Below the pieces are notes generated by a model. It was not told where the DNA came from. It ran no database searches and was given only the letters and a program-made list of their open reading frames with translations. Shown piece by piece: positions 28,940 through 37,308 of a stretch of 64,000 bases of DNA. Positions within the stretch are counted from its first letter, which is position 1; each line of letters opens with the position of its first letter. The DNA lies in NCBI RefSeq assembly GCF_004139715.1, contig NZ_CP035544.1, positions 620,001 through 684,000 on the forward strand. Direction: 5' to 3'. This DNA comes from Muriicola soli. GTDB lineage: Bacteria > Bacteroidota > Bacteroidia > Flavobacteriales > Flavobacteriaceae. Both the position numbers and the translations under genes were made by a program.

Positions 28940-29214
28940 CGCTTGGAAATTTTATTACCCGAAATGCCTCGTTGACGGCTACTCTTAAATCTCCTGGTTT
29001 CTTCGGGGCGGAGTTTGGCGTGTTTTGTAGACCTGCCCTGCACGCGTTTCCTCCACATCCTGAAACTACTCGGCTTCATTTCCCGCCTCATGATCTCTAT
29101 GGTTTCCTGTTCGGAAATCCCGAATTGAAATTCTATGGCTTCAAAGGGAGTGCGGTCTTCCCATGCCATTTCAATGATCCGGTCTAATTCTCTTTCTGTA
29201 AAATCTTTTTTCAT
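28936..29214 (-). CDS. TIGR03643 family protein (DUF2805)
   Basis: This 92-residue, strongly basic protein has the family core: FTERELDRIIEMAWEDRTPF, then a helix-turn-helix-like FGISEQETIEIMRREMKPSSFRMWRKR. The function is unknown; it may bind nucleic acid. Last gene of the AraC-alkB-TIGR03643 run (30-base gap after alkB). Its stop codon overlaps that of the convergent nuclease gene by three bases. Confidence 0.9.
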   Translation of the reverse strand: MKKDFTERELDRIIEMAWEDRTPFEAIEFQFGISEQETIEIMRREMKPSSFRMWRKRVQGRSTKHAKLRPEETRRFKSSRQRGISGNKISKR

Positions 29215-29244
29215 AGCCTTGCAAAGGTAAGGAGAAATACATTT

Positions 29245-29841
29245 TTATTTAATCACCCGAAAAGTAAGGTTGATTCGCTCCCCGATTTCCCTGGAGGTTT
29301 TAGGGATCTGATGAAGCCAATGATGTTGTGTACTCCCTTTCATGATCAACAGGCTACCATGCTCCAGTATCATTTTGTGTTTCCATTCAGGATTGTCTTT
29401 GTGTTTAAAATGAAATCTACGCTCTTCTCCAAGGGATAATGAGGCGATTACGGGATTTATCCCCAGAGAGGCTTCATCATCAGCATGCCAGCCATTGCTG
29501 TCTTTCCCATTTCGGTATAAATTCAGCAGACAAGTGGTGAAAACTGTTGGGGCTGTTATTTTTTCAATATCTCCTTTTATTTCCCTGAGTTCATCTGTAA
29601 ATTCATGTGGATTCATCGTGATGTTCGAATAGGAATAAGGTTGGCCATTATTCCCGTAAAGTGCAGTTAACCTGGGCTGGGGATAGGTTTTGCCAAAAAC
29701 CCGTATATCGTCGTGCTGCCAGGCAATGGAAGCACGTAAGTTTTGCATGAGTTTGTCTGCTCGATTTCTCGTCAGGAAATTGGCGTAGTAATAAATATCG
29801 CTTTGTGGCAGATCTATTTTATGAGATTTTAATTGGGCCAA
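29245..29841 (-). CDS. alkB: AlkB-family Fe(II)/2-oxoglutarate-dependent dioxygenase
   Basis: This 198-residue protein is likely to repair alkylated bases. The iron site is visible as HADDE in NGWHADDEASLG plus a distal His in TQHHWLHQIP; the 2-oxoglutarate-binding arginine lies in ERINLTFR. The substrate motif PRLTALYGNNG is also typical. The TTG start at 29841 is the only start after the upstream in-frame stop that keeps the N-terminal strands. It begins 12 bases after the AraC regulator stop, so the two are probably cotranscribed, reminiscent of adaptive-response operons although the regulator is not Ada. Confidence 0.92.
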   Translation of the reverse strand: MAQLKSHKIDLPQSDIYYYANFLTRNRADKLMQNLRASIAWQHDDIRVFGKTYPQPRLTALYGNNGQPYSYSNITMNPHEFTDELREIKGDIEKITAPTVFTTCLLNLYRNGKDSNGWHADDEASLGINPVIASLSLGEERRFHFKHKDNPEWKHKMILEHGSLLIMKGSTQHHWLHQIPKTSREIGERINLTFRVIK

Positions 29842-29853
29842 TAGCTTCTTAGG

Positions 29854-30720
29854 TTATGACTTTTTTAACTGATTTCTGTATTCGGAGGGATTTTGTCCGG
29901 TAAAGGCCTTGAATGACTTATTAAAGTGCGAAAAGTTGTTGAAACCACTCTCAAAACATACCTCAGTTATGCTCATAGGTTGCTCTGCCAGTAATTTTGA
30001 GGCGTGAACCAATCTGCATTCATTCACAAATTGCACAAAGGTCTTATTAGTGATCTTTTTAAAATAACGGCAAAAAGAAGGAACAGTCATACTCACCATG
30101 TCTGCGATCTCATCCAGGGAAATGTCTTCTTTGAAATTTTGTTTTACATGATTAAAGACCACATTGATCCTGTCATTGTCCTTTACTTCAGTCTTCAGGG
30201 AAAAACCTGCGGCATTAAGTACCTTGTAGTCCTGGGAGACGGCAAGTTCATTAAGGATGTTTAGAATGGAAAGTAGCCTTTGGAAATCGGTTTGGTATTC
30301 CAAAACTTCCATTTTCTCCCCAAGTTTTCTTTTGGTTTTACCCGAAAAAGCAATTCCACCTGCGGCAAGATCAAAAAGTGACTGAATTTTTTTCATCTCC
30401 GGGATGTCAAAAAAGTCACTGCCCAGAAAATCCTGTTTCATCTGGATAACCGTTTCTTTTTTATTTCCTGTGAGTTTATCAGTAAGGCCACAATGCGGCA
30501 GATTACTGCCTATAAGAATCAGATCTCCATTGGTGTAATAGGAAACATGACTACCAATCTGTCGCTTACCGGATCCACCATTGACGTAAACAAGTTCAAT
30601 CTCGGGATGGTAGTGCCAGACGTTATTTTTATTTAGCCTGTCCTCATCAAATTTTTGGTAGGTAAAAGAATTACCAAAATTGGGTTCTATGGCTTCAAAT
30701 GTAGGTTTTTGCTTTATCAT
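29854..30720 (-). CDS. AraC-family transcriptional regulator with N-terminal cupin domain
   Basis: This 288-residue protein has an N-terminal cupin-like sensor (VWHYHPEIELVYVNGGSG, GDLILIGSNLPH). The C-terminal ~100 residues form the paired helix-turn-helix domain (ISLDEIADMVSMTVPSFCRYFKKIT, SITEVCFESGFNNFSHFNKSFKAFTG). It heads the run with alkB and TIGR03643, and is divergent from the small secreted protein gene at 30929, which it may also control through the shared 208-base intergenic region. The ligand is unknown. Confidence 0.92.
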   Translation of the reverse strand: MIKQKPTFEAIEPNFGNSFTYQKFDEDRLNKNNVWHYHPEIELVYVNGGSGKRQIGSHVSYYTNGDLILIGSNLPHCGLTDKLTGNKKETVIQMKQDFLGSDFFDIPEMKKIQSLFDLAAGGIAFSGKTKRKLGEKMEVLEYQTDFQRLLSILNILNELAVSQDYKVLNAAGFSLKTEVKDNDRINVVFNHVKQNFKEDISLDEIADMVSMTVPSFCRYFKKITNKTFVQFVNECRLVHASKLLAEQPMSITEVCFESGFNNFSHFNKSFKAFTGQNPSEYRNQLKKS

Positions 30721-30770
30721 ATATACTATATACGAACAAAGTTAGGTTTGTGGTTTTGTAATAGGCTGTG

Positions 30771-30778
30771 CAAATTTA
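30771..30778 (-). promoter_or_regulatory. Candidate -7 element for the AraC regulator gene
   Basis: On the minus strand this reads TAAATTTG, 50 bases before the start at 30720. Confidence 0.45.
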
Positions 30779-30886
30779 ACTTAAATATGTGCAATATTAC
30801 CATTTAACGTTTTATTAACGGCAATAAAGGTTAAAATAGGACAGAAAGTAGAAAAATGTGATGTAGTGAGCCGGATAATACTGAAG

Positions 30887-30894
30887 TAAGTTTG
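30887..30894 (+). promoter_or_regulatory. Candidate -7 element for the small secreted protein gene
   Basis: TAAGTTTG lies 34 bases before ATG 30929. No clear -33 element is seen. Confidence 0.45.
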
Positions 30895-30928
30895 TCCTGA
30901 GATTAATTAATAATTTAAAAAGAAAATT

Positions 30929-31294
30929 ATGAAAACATTAAAAAGTATTTCTGTTATGGCCTTGTTGTTTGCAACAGCCTATTCTTACGCTAACACTTCT
31001 TCTACCATATCATCTGTTCAGGAAAATGAAGTAGAAGTAATTTCTCTTGAAAAGAATGAACCCTTTTTCAGAAAGGCAGGGGATAAATTGTACTTGAATT
31101 TCTTTAATAAAGAAATGGGTGACATTCAGATCAGGGTTGTAGACAGTGAAAACAGGATTGTGTACAGCGAAGTCTTAAAATCTAAACTGGTTGTTGAAAA
31201 GGCCTTTAATTTTGGGAAAGCCGAAAAAGACAGTTACAAAGTGGTTGTCAAGGACGGAAAAGATACCTATGCTGAGTATTACGTAGTGAAGTAA
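30929..31294 (+). CDS. Small secreted beta-sandwich protein, DUF3244-like
   Basis: This 121-residue protein has a signal peptide (SISVMALLFATAYSYA). The mature part is one small beta-sandwich (KLYLNFFNKEMGDIQIRVVDSENRIVY, YKVVVKDGKDTYAEYYVVK), similar in outline to DUF3244 and to T9SS-tail-like folds. No enzymatic residues are seen. It is monocistronic, with its own promoter-like element and a strong terminator, and it is divergent from an AraC regulator. Confidence 0.8.
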   Translation: MKTLKSISVMALLFATAYSYANTSSTISSVQENEVEVISLEKNEPFFRKAGDKLYLNFFNKEMGDIQIRVVDSENRIVYSEVLKSKLVVEKAFNFGKAEKDSYKVVVKDGKDTYAEYYVVK

Positions 31295-31315
31295 GTTTAG
31301 TTTAATTCAGCGTAA

Positions 31316-31343
31316 AAAGGGGCCTAAACAGGCCTCTTTTTTT
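31316..31343. terminator. Bidirectional intrinsic terminator
   Basis: AAAGGGGCCT / AGGCCTCTTT form a 10-base stem (one G-T wobble) around a 4-base loop, with seven T on the plus strand and an A-run serving as T on the minus strand. It ends both the secreted-protein gene and the convergent MOSC gene, whose stop codon lies inside the hairpin. Confidence 0.85.
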
Positions 31344-31971
31344 GTCTTCTCAGCAGTTTTTTTTGAGTGCGTTCCGGAAGGTATTCACAATTAATGGCGG
31401 CTTCAAGTTGGTCTGGCATGGGTTCTTTAGCAAATAGTAAGCGATATAAGGTTTCAATACTGAGTGAATCGTTTGCTTCTTCCAACAAAGTGAAAGAATC
31501 TCCCCGTTTAACTTCTCCTTCTTTCAGTACACTGACGTAGGTGCCGGGATGTCCATGGGCCACAAATTGTTCGATGATCTTCTGATCCTTAAAACGTATC
31601 CCCAGTTTATAGCAGGGTTCTCTGGGTATGGTAATTTTAACAAGAGCAGTACCCAGTTGGTATATAGATCCTATAGTCAACTTTGATTCAGACATATGAT
31701 CAAGGGTGATATTTTCGCCAAACATTCCCCAATCCCATGACAAATTAGGGTATAAGTCGCGCCAATACGTATAATGTTCTGCTGAAAAGAGATAGCAGGC
31801 CTTGTACAGCCCTCCGTGGTGTTTTCGATCTGAAACGGTATCGTTTTTTACCTGGGTTGGCTCCAGCCGGATGGAACCTTCAATGGGATATTTAAAAATA
31901 CCCGTTTGCTCTTCCCTTTGTTGCCAAAGAATGGTGACAGGCTTACCGATATTAGTGGCGATCACTTTCAT
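31324..31971 (-). CDS. MOSC-domain protein (YiiM-like)
   Basis: This 215-residue protein is a stand-alone MOSC domain with the family pattern SDRKHHGGLYKACYLFSAEHY, WDWGMFGENIT and the conserved cysteine in PREPCYKLGIRF. MOSC proteins carry or act on sulphur or molybdenum-cofactor adducts; YiiM homologues detoxify N-hydroxylated compounds in E. coli. The C-terminal basic helices (KKLLRRQKKR) are a common extension. Its stop codon is in the terminator loop shared with the convergent gene. Confidence 0.9.
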   Translation of the reverse strand: MKVIATNIGKPVTILWQQREEQTGIFKYPIEGSIRLEPTQVKNDTVSDRKHHGGLYKACYLFSAEHYTYWRDLYPNLSWDWGMFGENITLDHMSESKLTIGSIYQLGTALVKITIPREPCYKLGIRFKDQKIIEQFVAHGHPGTYVSVLKEGEVKRGDSFTLLEEANDSLSIETLYRLLFAKEPMPDQLEAAINCEYLPERTQKKLLRRQKKRPV

Positions 31972-32055
31972 TTCCTAAAGATAGGAAACCGATTCAGACA
32001 ATCAAGAAATGTAATAGACAGATCTGTTTCCTTCGATATTCGAAGAATAATAGAA

Positions 32056-32640
32056 CTAATGTCCTCCTGTGGAATTTCGATTGATGGTTTCCTGAATTTT
32101 TTCCTTGACAAAGATTTCCTCCCCTTTAAATTGAGTGAGTTGAAAAAAGAGGATGTCATCACCAATATTTTCCAAATCGTAAATACCGTAATTGTTCTCG
32201 TGCAGCAGAAATTCAGAATCTCCTTTTTCCAAATGCATCAGTATGATTTTACCATCAGAAAATCGTGAAATGACCATACCATCAGAACCAGCCACCCAGT
32301 AATAATCAAATTCAATTTTTCGAAAAGGAAGTCGTTCCTTCGGTAAGAGCACAATTTCCCAAATACGCAGATATTCGTTTTCGAAAAGAATTCTCTGCCC
32401 CAGATCAGAACTAAAGTTTCTACGTTTTAATTCCTCAATATGTGCTGGATTCCAGGTATTAAAATTACCGGAGTCATTTATCGCAATATACTTGAGGATT
32501 TTAGCCCTCTGATTTTCTTTAGAAGTCATAACAATATACTTTAACCCATTTACCTTGAGGAATAAATGATCATTATGACCGATCCTCAACACTTTCACTA
32601 ACTCTAAGTTTTCACAATTATTTCCCGTGAACAAGCCCAA
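32056..32640 (-). CDS. Cupin-like protein of unknown function
   Basis: At most 194 residues. The middle part (FENEYLRIWEIVLLPKERLPF, YYWVAGSDGMVISRFSDGKI) has the shape of a single cupin barrel, as in sugar or hormone-binding cupins, but the usual HxH metal ligands are absent (KIEFDYY instead). There is no signal peptide. The start is uncertain: the TTG at 32640 is the first possible start after a stop at 32671; an ATG at VMTSKEN would shorten it by 37 residues. It is 84 bases upstream of the MOSC gene on the same strand. Confidence 0.6.
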   Translation of the reverse strand: MGLFTGNNCENLELVKVLRIGHNDHLFLKVNGLKYIVMTSKENQRAKILKYIAINDSGNFNTWNPAHIEELKRRNFSSDLGQRILFENEYLRIWEIVLLPKERLPFRKIEFDYYWVAGSDGMVISRFSDGKIILMHLEKGDSEFLLHENNYGIYDLENIGDDILFFQLTQFKGEEIFVKEKIQETINRNSTGGH

Positions 32641-32787
32641 ACTCCTCAGAAGACGTTTGGATTTCCGAAATCAGTACAAAAAGGGCTTTTAATCGTATTT
32701 ATTAGTCAGGAATCAGGAATCAGTACCCGGAATAATTAAAAAAAATGGAGAGAATTCTATTGTATTTCAGGAGCTATTGATTTCGTA

Positions 32788-33921
32788 TTATCTGGCTATG
32801 CTATCCTTGTATTTGTTGGGTGTTGTGCCGGTTATTTTCTTAAAGGCCGCATAAAAAGCACTTTTGCTGTGAAAACCAACTTCTTTACCAATACCTTCCA
32901 CACTGAGGTAGTCTGTGGATTTTTTGGAGAGTAGGTCCTCAGCCTTTCTAATACGGAGATAATTGACGTATGAATTAAAGTTTTGTTTAAATATGCCGTT
33001 AATAGTGGTAGAAATCTTTTTGGGATGCATTTTTAATTTGTCGGCCAGATCAACTATGGTGAGCTCACTGATGAGATAGGCTTCTGAAGACTTCATATAG
33101 TTGTCAATTTTCCCCATTAACACTTTGAGATTTTCATCATTATCTGTACTCATTTTATCATTCCCAATTTCCTGAACCTGAAAAGAAAGACCTGATTTTT
33201 TGTAATTGAGGGTAGAAAGAACATTTTGCTGCATAATCCCATTTAAACCTAACCAGAAGATGGCAATCAGATCTATAATGGAAAACAGCATTTTAAAATA
33301 GTAGTTGTCAGGTGAAACGTAGTAAAGGATATGCACCAACACGGAGGTGATCAAAAGGTAAAGAAGAAAAATACGCACCCAGTTCAACAATTTATTCTCC
33401 AAGTAGGAAAAAGTATTCTCAACTTCTTCACGGTGCCGGTTTAAAAGTTTTAAATTCCAGATGCCGATCCCCCAGGAATAAAAGATTCCAAGAAAAGTAA
33501 AACCGAATTCATGCCAGAAACTTTCGGCAATTTCCGTTTTTAGGGAAAAGGGGAGAAAGTAAATCACGGTCTGGAGTATAAAGGAGGCTATTCCCGGATA
33601 CAGTACCCAGTATTTGATTTTCTCATCAGAGAATATTGAAATTTTTTGGGTATAGACAAAAAAGATGGGGAAGAGGATCCAGGAAAAATCAAACGGTAAG
33701 AGAAACAATTCCGGATAGTAGGGAATAAGATTCAACCCCGAAGGAATGAATATCAGCAATTTCAAAGCGTAAAGCACCAAAAAGATCCCGAGGAAATAGG
33801 TGCTCCGGAAGTGTCTGTAACTTAATATTAACAGTAAGATGCCAAAGGATAAACCTTGCGTTAGCCCAAGGATATCTAATAACGATTGAAGGTTGTAATT
33901 AATGTCAATGGATAAATTCAA
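32788..33921 (-). CDS. Membrane-anchored AraC-family transcriptional regulator (paralogue 1)
   Basis: This 377-residue protein has about seven transmembrane helices in residues 1-240 and an AraC-type paired helix-turn-helix domain at about 275-377 (ELTIVDLADKLKMHPKKISTTING, VEGIGKEVGFHSKSAFYAAFKKITGTTPNKYK). The TTG start follows a purine-rich GGAGAAGG and lines up with the start of the paralogue at 35683. It probably binds DNA while tethered to the inner membrane, sensing a membrane or periplasmic signal. Its paralogue lies two genes upstream. Confidence 0.9.
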   Translation of the reverse strand: MNLSIDINYNLQSLLDILGLTQGLSFGILLLILSYRHFRSTYFLGIFLVLYALKLLIFIPSGLNLIPYYPELFLLPFDFSWILFPIFFVYTQKISIFSDEKIKYWVLYPGIASFILQTVIYFLPFSLKTEIAESFWHEFGFTFLGIFYSWGIGIWNLKLLNRHREEVENTFSYLENKLLNWVRIFLLYLLITSVLVHILYYVSPDNYYFKMLFSIIDLIAIFWLGLNGIMQQNVLSTLNYKKSGLSFQVQEIGNDKMSTDNDENLKVLMGKIDNYMKSSEAYLISELTIVDLADKLKMHPKKISTTINGIFKQNFNSYVNYLRIRKAEDLLSKKSTDYLSVEGIGKEVGFHSKSAFYAAFKKITGTTPNKYKDSIAR

Positions 33922-34122
33922 TAGTCCTTCTCCGTATAAGCTGATTATATTTCCTTATGAATCTAAAGAAAAAATAAGATTCTTTAAAATAATTCTATTG
34001 AATTCATAGTGAATTTTCGGACAAGCTCTGAAAGTAGAGGCATATACCCTTTGAATACCAAAATTTTTAGAGGCGATCAGTAAATCTGAGTATAACGGAT
34101 TAATAGAGGAAAATATTTCCCT

Positions 34123-34356
34123 TTAGACGTCCTGATGAAGGTCAGAATCCTGTGCGCCATCAAAATCATTCTTTCGAATCAAAATATAGACCACAAATAC
34201 CGTAAGAATGATAAGAAATGGAAGTAATAGCAGATCGAGACGAACAATACTTTCAGGGTAAGTATTAATTGTAGATTGCACGTCCATCTCCCAGGCGGCG
34301 AATACCAGCCAGAGAAATAAGATAAACAGGATGAGACTCTTACTCTTAGGAGACAT
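34123..34356 (-). CDS. Small membrane protein, two transmembrane helices
   Basis: This 77-residue protein has two hydrophobic helices (LILFILFLWLVFAAW and LLLLPFLIILTVFVVYILI) and an acidic C-terminus (DGAQDSDLHQDV). It matches no family I recognise. It lies between the two membrane-anchored AraC genes, on the same strand, so it might be a signalling partner, but this is only positional. Confidence 0.6.
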   Translation of the reverse strand: MSPKSKSLILFILFLWLVFAAWEMDVQSTINTYPESIVRLDLLLLPFLIILTVFVVYILIRKNDFDGAQDSDLHQDV

Positions 34357-34552
34357 CTTTTATTTTTAAAGATGCAATTATAATAGAAGTTTCCCTGAAT
34401 CTCAGCTGCAATTCATGTTCTGAATTCTGAATTTAGGACTATTATCTCTTATTAGAAGCTAACCTATAGGGAGCGTTGAGCAGGCTATTGCTGGAAATGT
34501 CAAAATAAGTGCGTTGAAATTAATCCTTTGGCCTTTGCTATGAAATACAAGC

Positions 34553-35683
34553 TCAATCCATTCGGATGAGTTCGTTAAAACGTGTAGGCGTGGTTCCGGT
34601 AAATTTTTTAAATGATGAATAAAAGGCGCTCTTACTTTTAAAACCAACCTCTATGCCAATACCTTCAATACTCCAGTTCAAAGCATCTTCGGAATTTAGA
34701 AGACTTATCGCCTTTTTTATTCGATATTCATTGATATAAGAATTGAAATTTTGCTTCTCAACAGTATTAATTGCTTCCGATACGCGGCGGGGATGTTCTC
34801 CAATACTTTCAGCGATATCCATAATGGTAAGATCGGAATTCATAAAACTTTCTGAATTATTTATGTGCTTGTCTACAGCTTTCATGACTTCTTCAAGTTT
34901 TTCCGGGATCAATTCAGCAGCATGGTCTTTTATCGGAATTGGATTATTTGAGGGTTCCTTCGGAGGGATATGTGTAATAAGGGAGCGTACATTTCGTTGT
35001 GTAATACCGAAATAAGACACCCAGTAGATAGCGATGAGATCCATCACGGAAAAAATGGTGTTATCTGGTACCATCGTTGGAAAAACATAGGCAATTAAAT
35101 GTCCGAATACTGAGGTGATCAAAAGATAGATCAAAAAGAATCGAGCCCATCTGAGCTCCTTGGAGGTTATGTATGAATAAGTGTTCCTGACCTCAATTCT
35201 ATGCTTGTACAGCAGTCGAAGGTTCCAAATGCCTACAATCCAGGAATAATAGTTTCCCAACATCCAAAATATAAGTACATGCCACAAACTGTCATCTATT
35301 TTCACCTTTAATTCGAAGGGAAGCCAGAAAATAACCAATTGGGCTACTATGGAAACAATACCGGGATACAGTAGCCAATATTTAATTTTTCTATTTGAGA
35401 AAACAGAGACTTGTTGCGTATAGATGTAAAATAAAGGGAAAAGTATCCACGAAAAATTAAAGGGCAGGAGAAAGAGATTGGGATAGCTTTCTGAAATTTT
35501 GCTATTTGTAGAGATCCAGGTGGCTAATTCTAGGGCGTATAAAAGCAAAAAAAGGCCGAGGTAAAAAGTATTTCTGAACTTTCTCAAGCCCATAATCATA
35601 AGTAAAATACCTATAGTGACACCTTGGACCAGACCAATGCCATCTAGTAAAACCTGTGCATTGATGTCAAAATTGTTGATCAT
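34553..35683 (-). CDS. Membrane-anchored AraC-family transcriptional regulator (paralogue 2)
   Basis: This 376-residue protein has the same layout as its neighbour at 32788: about seven transmembrane helices, then an AraC domain (LTIMDIAESIGEHPRRVSEAIN, GFKSKSAFYSSFKKFTGTTPTRF). Several membrane motifs match almost residue for residue (FSWILFP, KIKYW, LYPGI, YSW..GIWNL). The two genes look like an old tandem duplication. An intrinsic terminator (35756-35781) separates it from the DUF6249 gene, so it is transcribed alone or with 34123-34356. Confidence 0.9.
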   Translation of the reverse strand: MINNFDINAQVLLDGIGLVQGVTIGILLMIMGLRKFRNTFYLGLFLLLYALELATWISTNSKISESYPNLFLLPFNFSWILFPLFYIYTQQVSVFSNRKIKYWLLYPGIVSIVAQLVIFWLPFELKVKIDDSLWHVLIFWMLGNYYSWIVGIWNLRLLYKHRIEVRNTYSYITSKELRWARFFLIYLLITSVFGHLIAYVFPTMVPDNTIFSVMDLIAIYWVSYFGITQRNVRSLITHIPPKEPSNNPIPIKDHAAELIPEKLEEVMKAVDKHINNSESFMNSDLTIMDIAESIGEHPRRVSEAINTVEKQNFNSYINEYRIKKAISLLNSEDALNWSIEGIGIEVGFKSKSAFYSSFKKFTGTTPTRFNELIRMD

Positions 35684-35755
35684 ACTCCCAGTACCTCTTT
35701 ATTGCTGCTGAATTCCGAATAGGTATACGCCGTTGAAAGAAGGAAATTAATAAAA

Positions 35756-35781
35756 AAAACCAAGGGCAGGGCCTTGGTTTT
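35756..35781 (-). terminator. Intrinsic terminator of the DUF6249 gene
   Basis: AAAACCAAGG and CCTTGGTTTT form a 10-base stem with a 6-base loop. On the minus strand it is followed by a run of T, 30 bases after the stop at 35812. Confidence 0.85.
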
Positions 35782-35811
35782 CATTAATCCGCTATGGAGT
35801 CTTTACTTCTT

Positions 35812-36162
35812 TTAATCCTCTTTGTCGAGTTTCTTTGTAAGAGTAAAGCCCAGGAACAAGCCTAAGCCGGCCATGATAAAAATGGTTCCCGGGTAGGCAA
35901 CATCTTCGTCCAAGCCTATTTCAACCAGGAGGGCAGCGATAAATATCGCAAGACCTATTCCCAATAAAAGCAAGGCTATGTTTAAAATAAGGACCTTCCA
36001 GAATGGGGCGGTTCCTTCTTTTTTCCCCTTGACAAAAATACTGGCTTCTGCACCTTTCTCGATGAGGGCAAGTCTTTCCTTGTTACGCGTTGTTAGATAA
36101 AGATAGCTGATGCCAAAGATCATCAGAAAAATGCTGATAAAAATAATTACTTCTCCTCCCAT
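35812..36162 (-). CDS. DUF6249 membrane protein
   Basis: This 116-residue protein has an N-terminal transmembrane helix (IIFISIFLMIFGISYLYL), a short cytoplasmic segment with the family signature RNKERLALIEKGAEASIF, then two further helices. DUF6249 proteins frequently sit beside ECF sigma genes in Flavobacteriia, as here, divergent from the sigma factor at 36278 by 115 bases. The function is unknown; a role in sensing or adjusting that sigma system is only inferred. Confidence 0.85.
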   Translation of the reverse strand: MGGEVIIFISIFLMIFGISYLYLTTRNKERLALIEKGAEASIFVKGKKEGTAPFWKVLILNIALLLLGIGLAIFIAALLVEIGLDEDVAYPGTIFIMAGLGLFLGFTLTKKLDKED

Positions 36163-36249
36163 GTTAGTTGTGTTTTGTTAAACCTTGTTTTATGGTAAGA
36201 CGGAGTATTTTTTGGAAGGGTTACGAAAAAGGCGTATTTTTTTTTAGGT

Positions 36250-36277
36250 GTAACCAATCACTTACAGAGGTCGTCTA
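36250..36277 (+). promoter_or_regulatory. ECF-type promoter of the sigma gene, abutting the start codon
   Basis: GTAACC and CGTCTA are separated by 16 bases, matching the ECF-type -35 AAC / -10 CGTC pattern. With normal spacing, transcription would start near 36284, downstream of ATG 36278 and just before the in-frame ATG at 36287, giving a leaderless message. Confidence 0.5.
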
Positions 36278-36856
36278 ATGGAATATATGTTATTACCAGA
36301 GGAAAAGGAATTAATAAGTCAATCGTTGCAAGGTAACCATAAGGCGTACGGTGTTCTGGTGGACCGATATAAGTATTTGATCTATACCCTGGCCTGCAGA
36401 ATGCTTAATAATCGGGAAGATGCAGAGGAAGTTGCCCAGGATACCTTTGTAAAAGCATATAAATCTCTGAATACTTTTAATGGTGATGCTAAATTTTCAA
36501 GCTGGTTGTACAGAATAGCCTATCGCAAATGCCTGGATCGACTAAAAAAAGAAAAGCGAAGGCCCGGAACGAAGTCTTTAGAGATTGACGGAGTTAAAGA
36601 TTTGAGGGCATCCGGAAACGTGCTGGATTATATTGAAGGCGAAGAACGCAGTGCACTTTTAAAGGCTGCAATAGACAGACTAAGCGAAATTGATGCTGCT
36701 TTGGTAACGCTTTATTATTACGAGCAATTGACGATACGGGAAATTTCCGGGATCCTGGATATGAGTCAGAATGTGATAAAAGTGCGTTTATTCCGAAGCC
36801 GAAAACATCTGGGACAGCTTCTGGTCAATAAGACTGAAGTAATTAATATTATTTGA
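36278..36856 (+). CDS. ECF-family RNA polymerase sigma factor
   Basis: This 192-residue protein shows region 2 (RYKYLIYTLACRMLNNREDAEEVAQDTFVKAYKSL) and region 4 (LVTLYYYEQLTIREISGILDMSQNVIKVRLFRSRKHL). The likely functional start is ATG 36287 (MLLPEEKE), since the ECF-type promoter at 36250 would start transcription past the first ATG. The next gene begins 1 base after its stop and encodes a probable membrane anti-sigma factor. The promoter matches the sigma class, suggesting autoregulation; this is inferred. Confidence 0.92.
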   Translation: MEYMLLPEEKELISQSLQGNHKAYGVLVDRYKYLIYTLACRMLNNREDAEEVAQDTFVKAYKSLNTFNGDAKFSSWLYRIAYRKCLDRLKKEKRRPGTKSLEIDGVKDLRASGNVLDYIEGEERSALLKAAIDRLSEIDAALVTLYYYEQLTIREISGILDMSQNVIKVRLFRSRKHLGQLLVNKTEVINII

Positions 36857-36857
36857 A

Positions 36858-37271
36858 ATGAATCAAAAGGAAGAAAAGATAGACAAACGGCTAAGAGAAT
36901 TATTTTCGGAAATACCTCTGGAAGGACCTTCAGAAGGATTTACGTCTGGCGTTTTAAAACATCTTGAACCAGCATCTTCAAGGGTGGCTAAACAGCACAC
37001 TCCTTTGTTTTCATGGACTTCCTGGTTCTTGGTGATCACTATATCGGTACTCTTAATTGCTTTTGGATTTTTATCCGGCGGACTCGAAGTGGCAGAAATT
37101 GATGCCAACAAGTTGTTGATTTCTGAGGCTCTTTCAAGTGCAGGCCAATTTTTGCCCAATATTGCCAATTCAGCGGTTCTCGTTTACTCCATGATGGCAC
37201 TCATCCTATGTTTTAGTGTCCAAATACTATGGTTTACTAGAAACTGGAACAGAAGAAGAATTGTGCTTTAA
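36858..37271 (+). CDS. Probable membrane anti-sigma factor
   Basis: This 137-residue protein has a cytoplasmic N-terminus rich in charges (KEEKIDKRLRELFSEIPLEGPSEGF), then transmembrane helices around residues 50-70 and 105-125. It starts one base after the sigma gene, which is the classical arrangement of an ECF sigma factor and its inhibitor. The N-terminal helix resembles anti-sigma inhibitory segments only in outline. Function is assigned from context. Confidence 0.7.
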   Translation: MNQKEEKIDKRLRELFSEIPLEGPSEGFTSGVLKHLEPASSRVAKQHTPLFSWTSWFLVITISVLLIAFGFLSGGLEVAEIDANKLLISEALSSAGQFLPNIANSAVLVYSMMALILCFSVQILWFTRNWNRRRIVL

Positions 37272-37308
37272 ATCAGATACTGATCTAAGCAGATCTTTAA
37301 CTCAGAGT

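Noticed and set aside
32700-32730. Short tandem GAATCAG-like repeats (also TTCTGAATTCTGAATT near 34420)
   Set aside because: They are only two or three degenerate units, with no adjacent element, so there is no support for a functional repeat.
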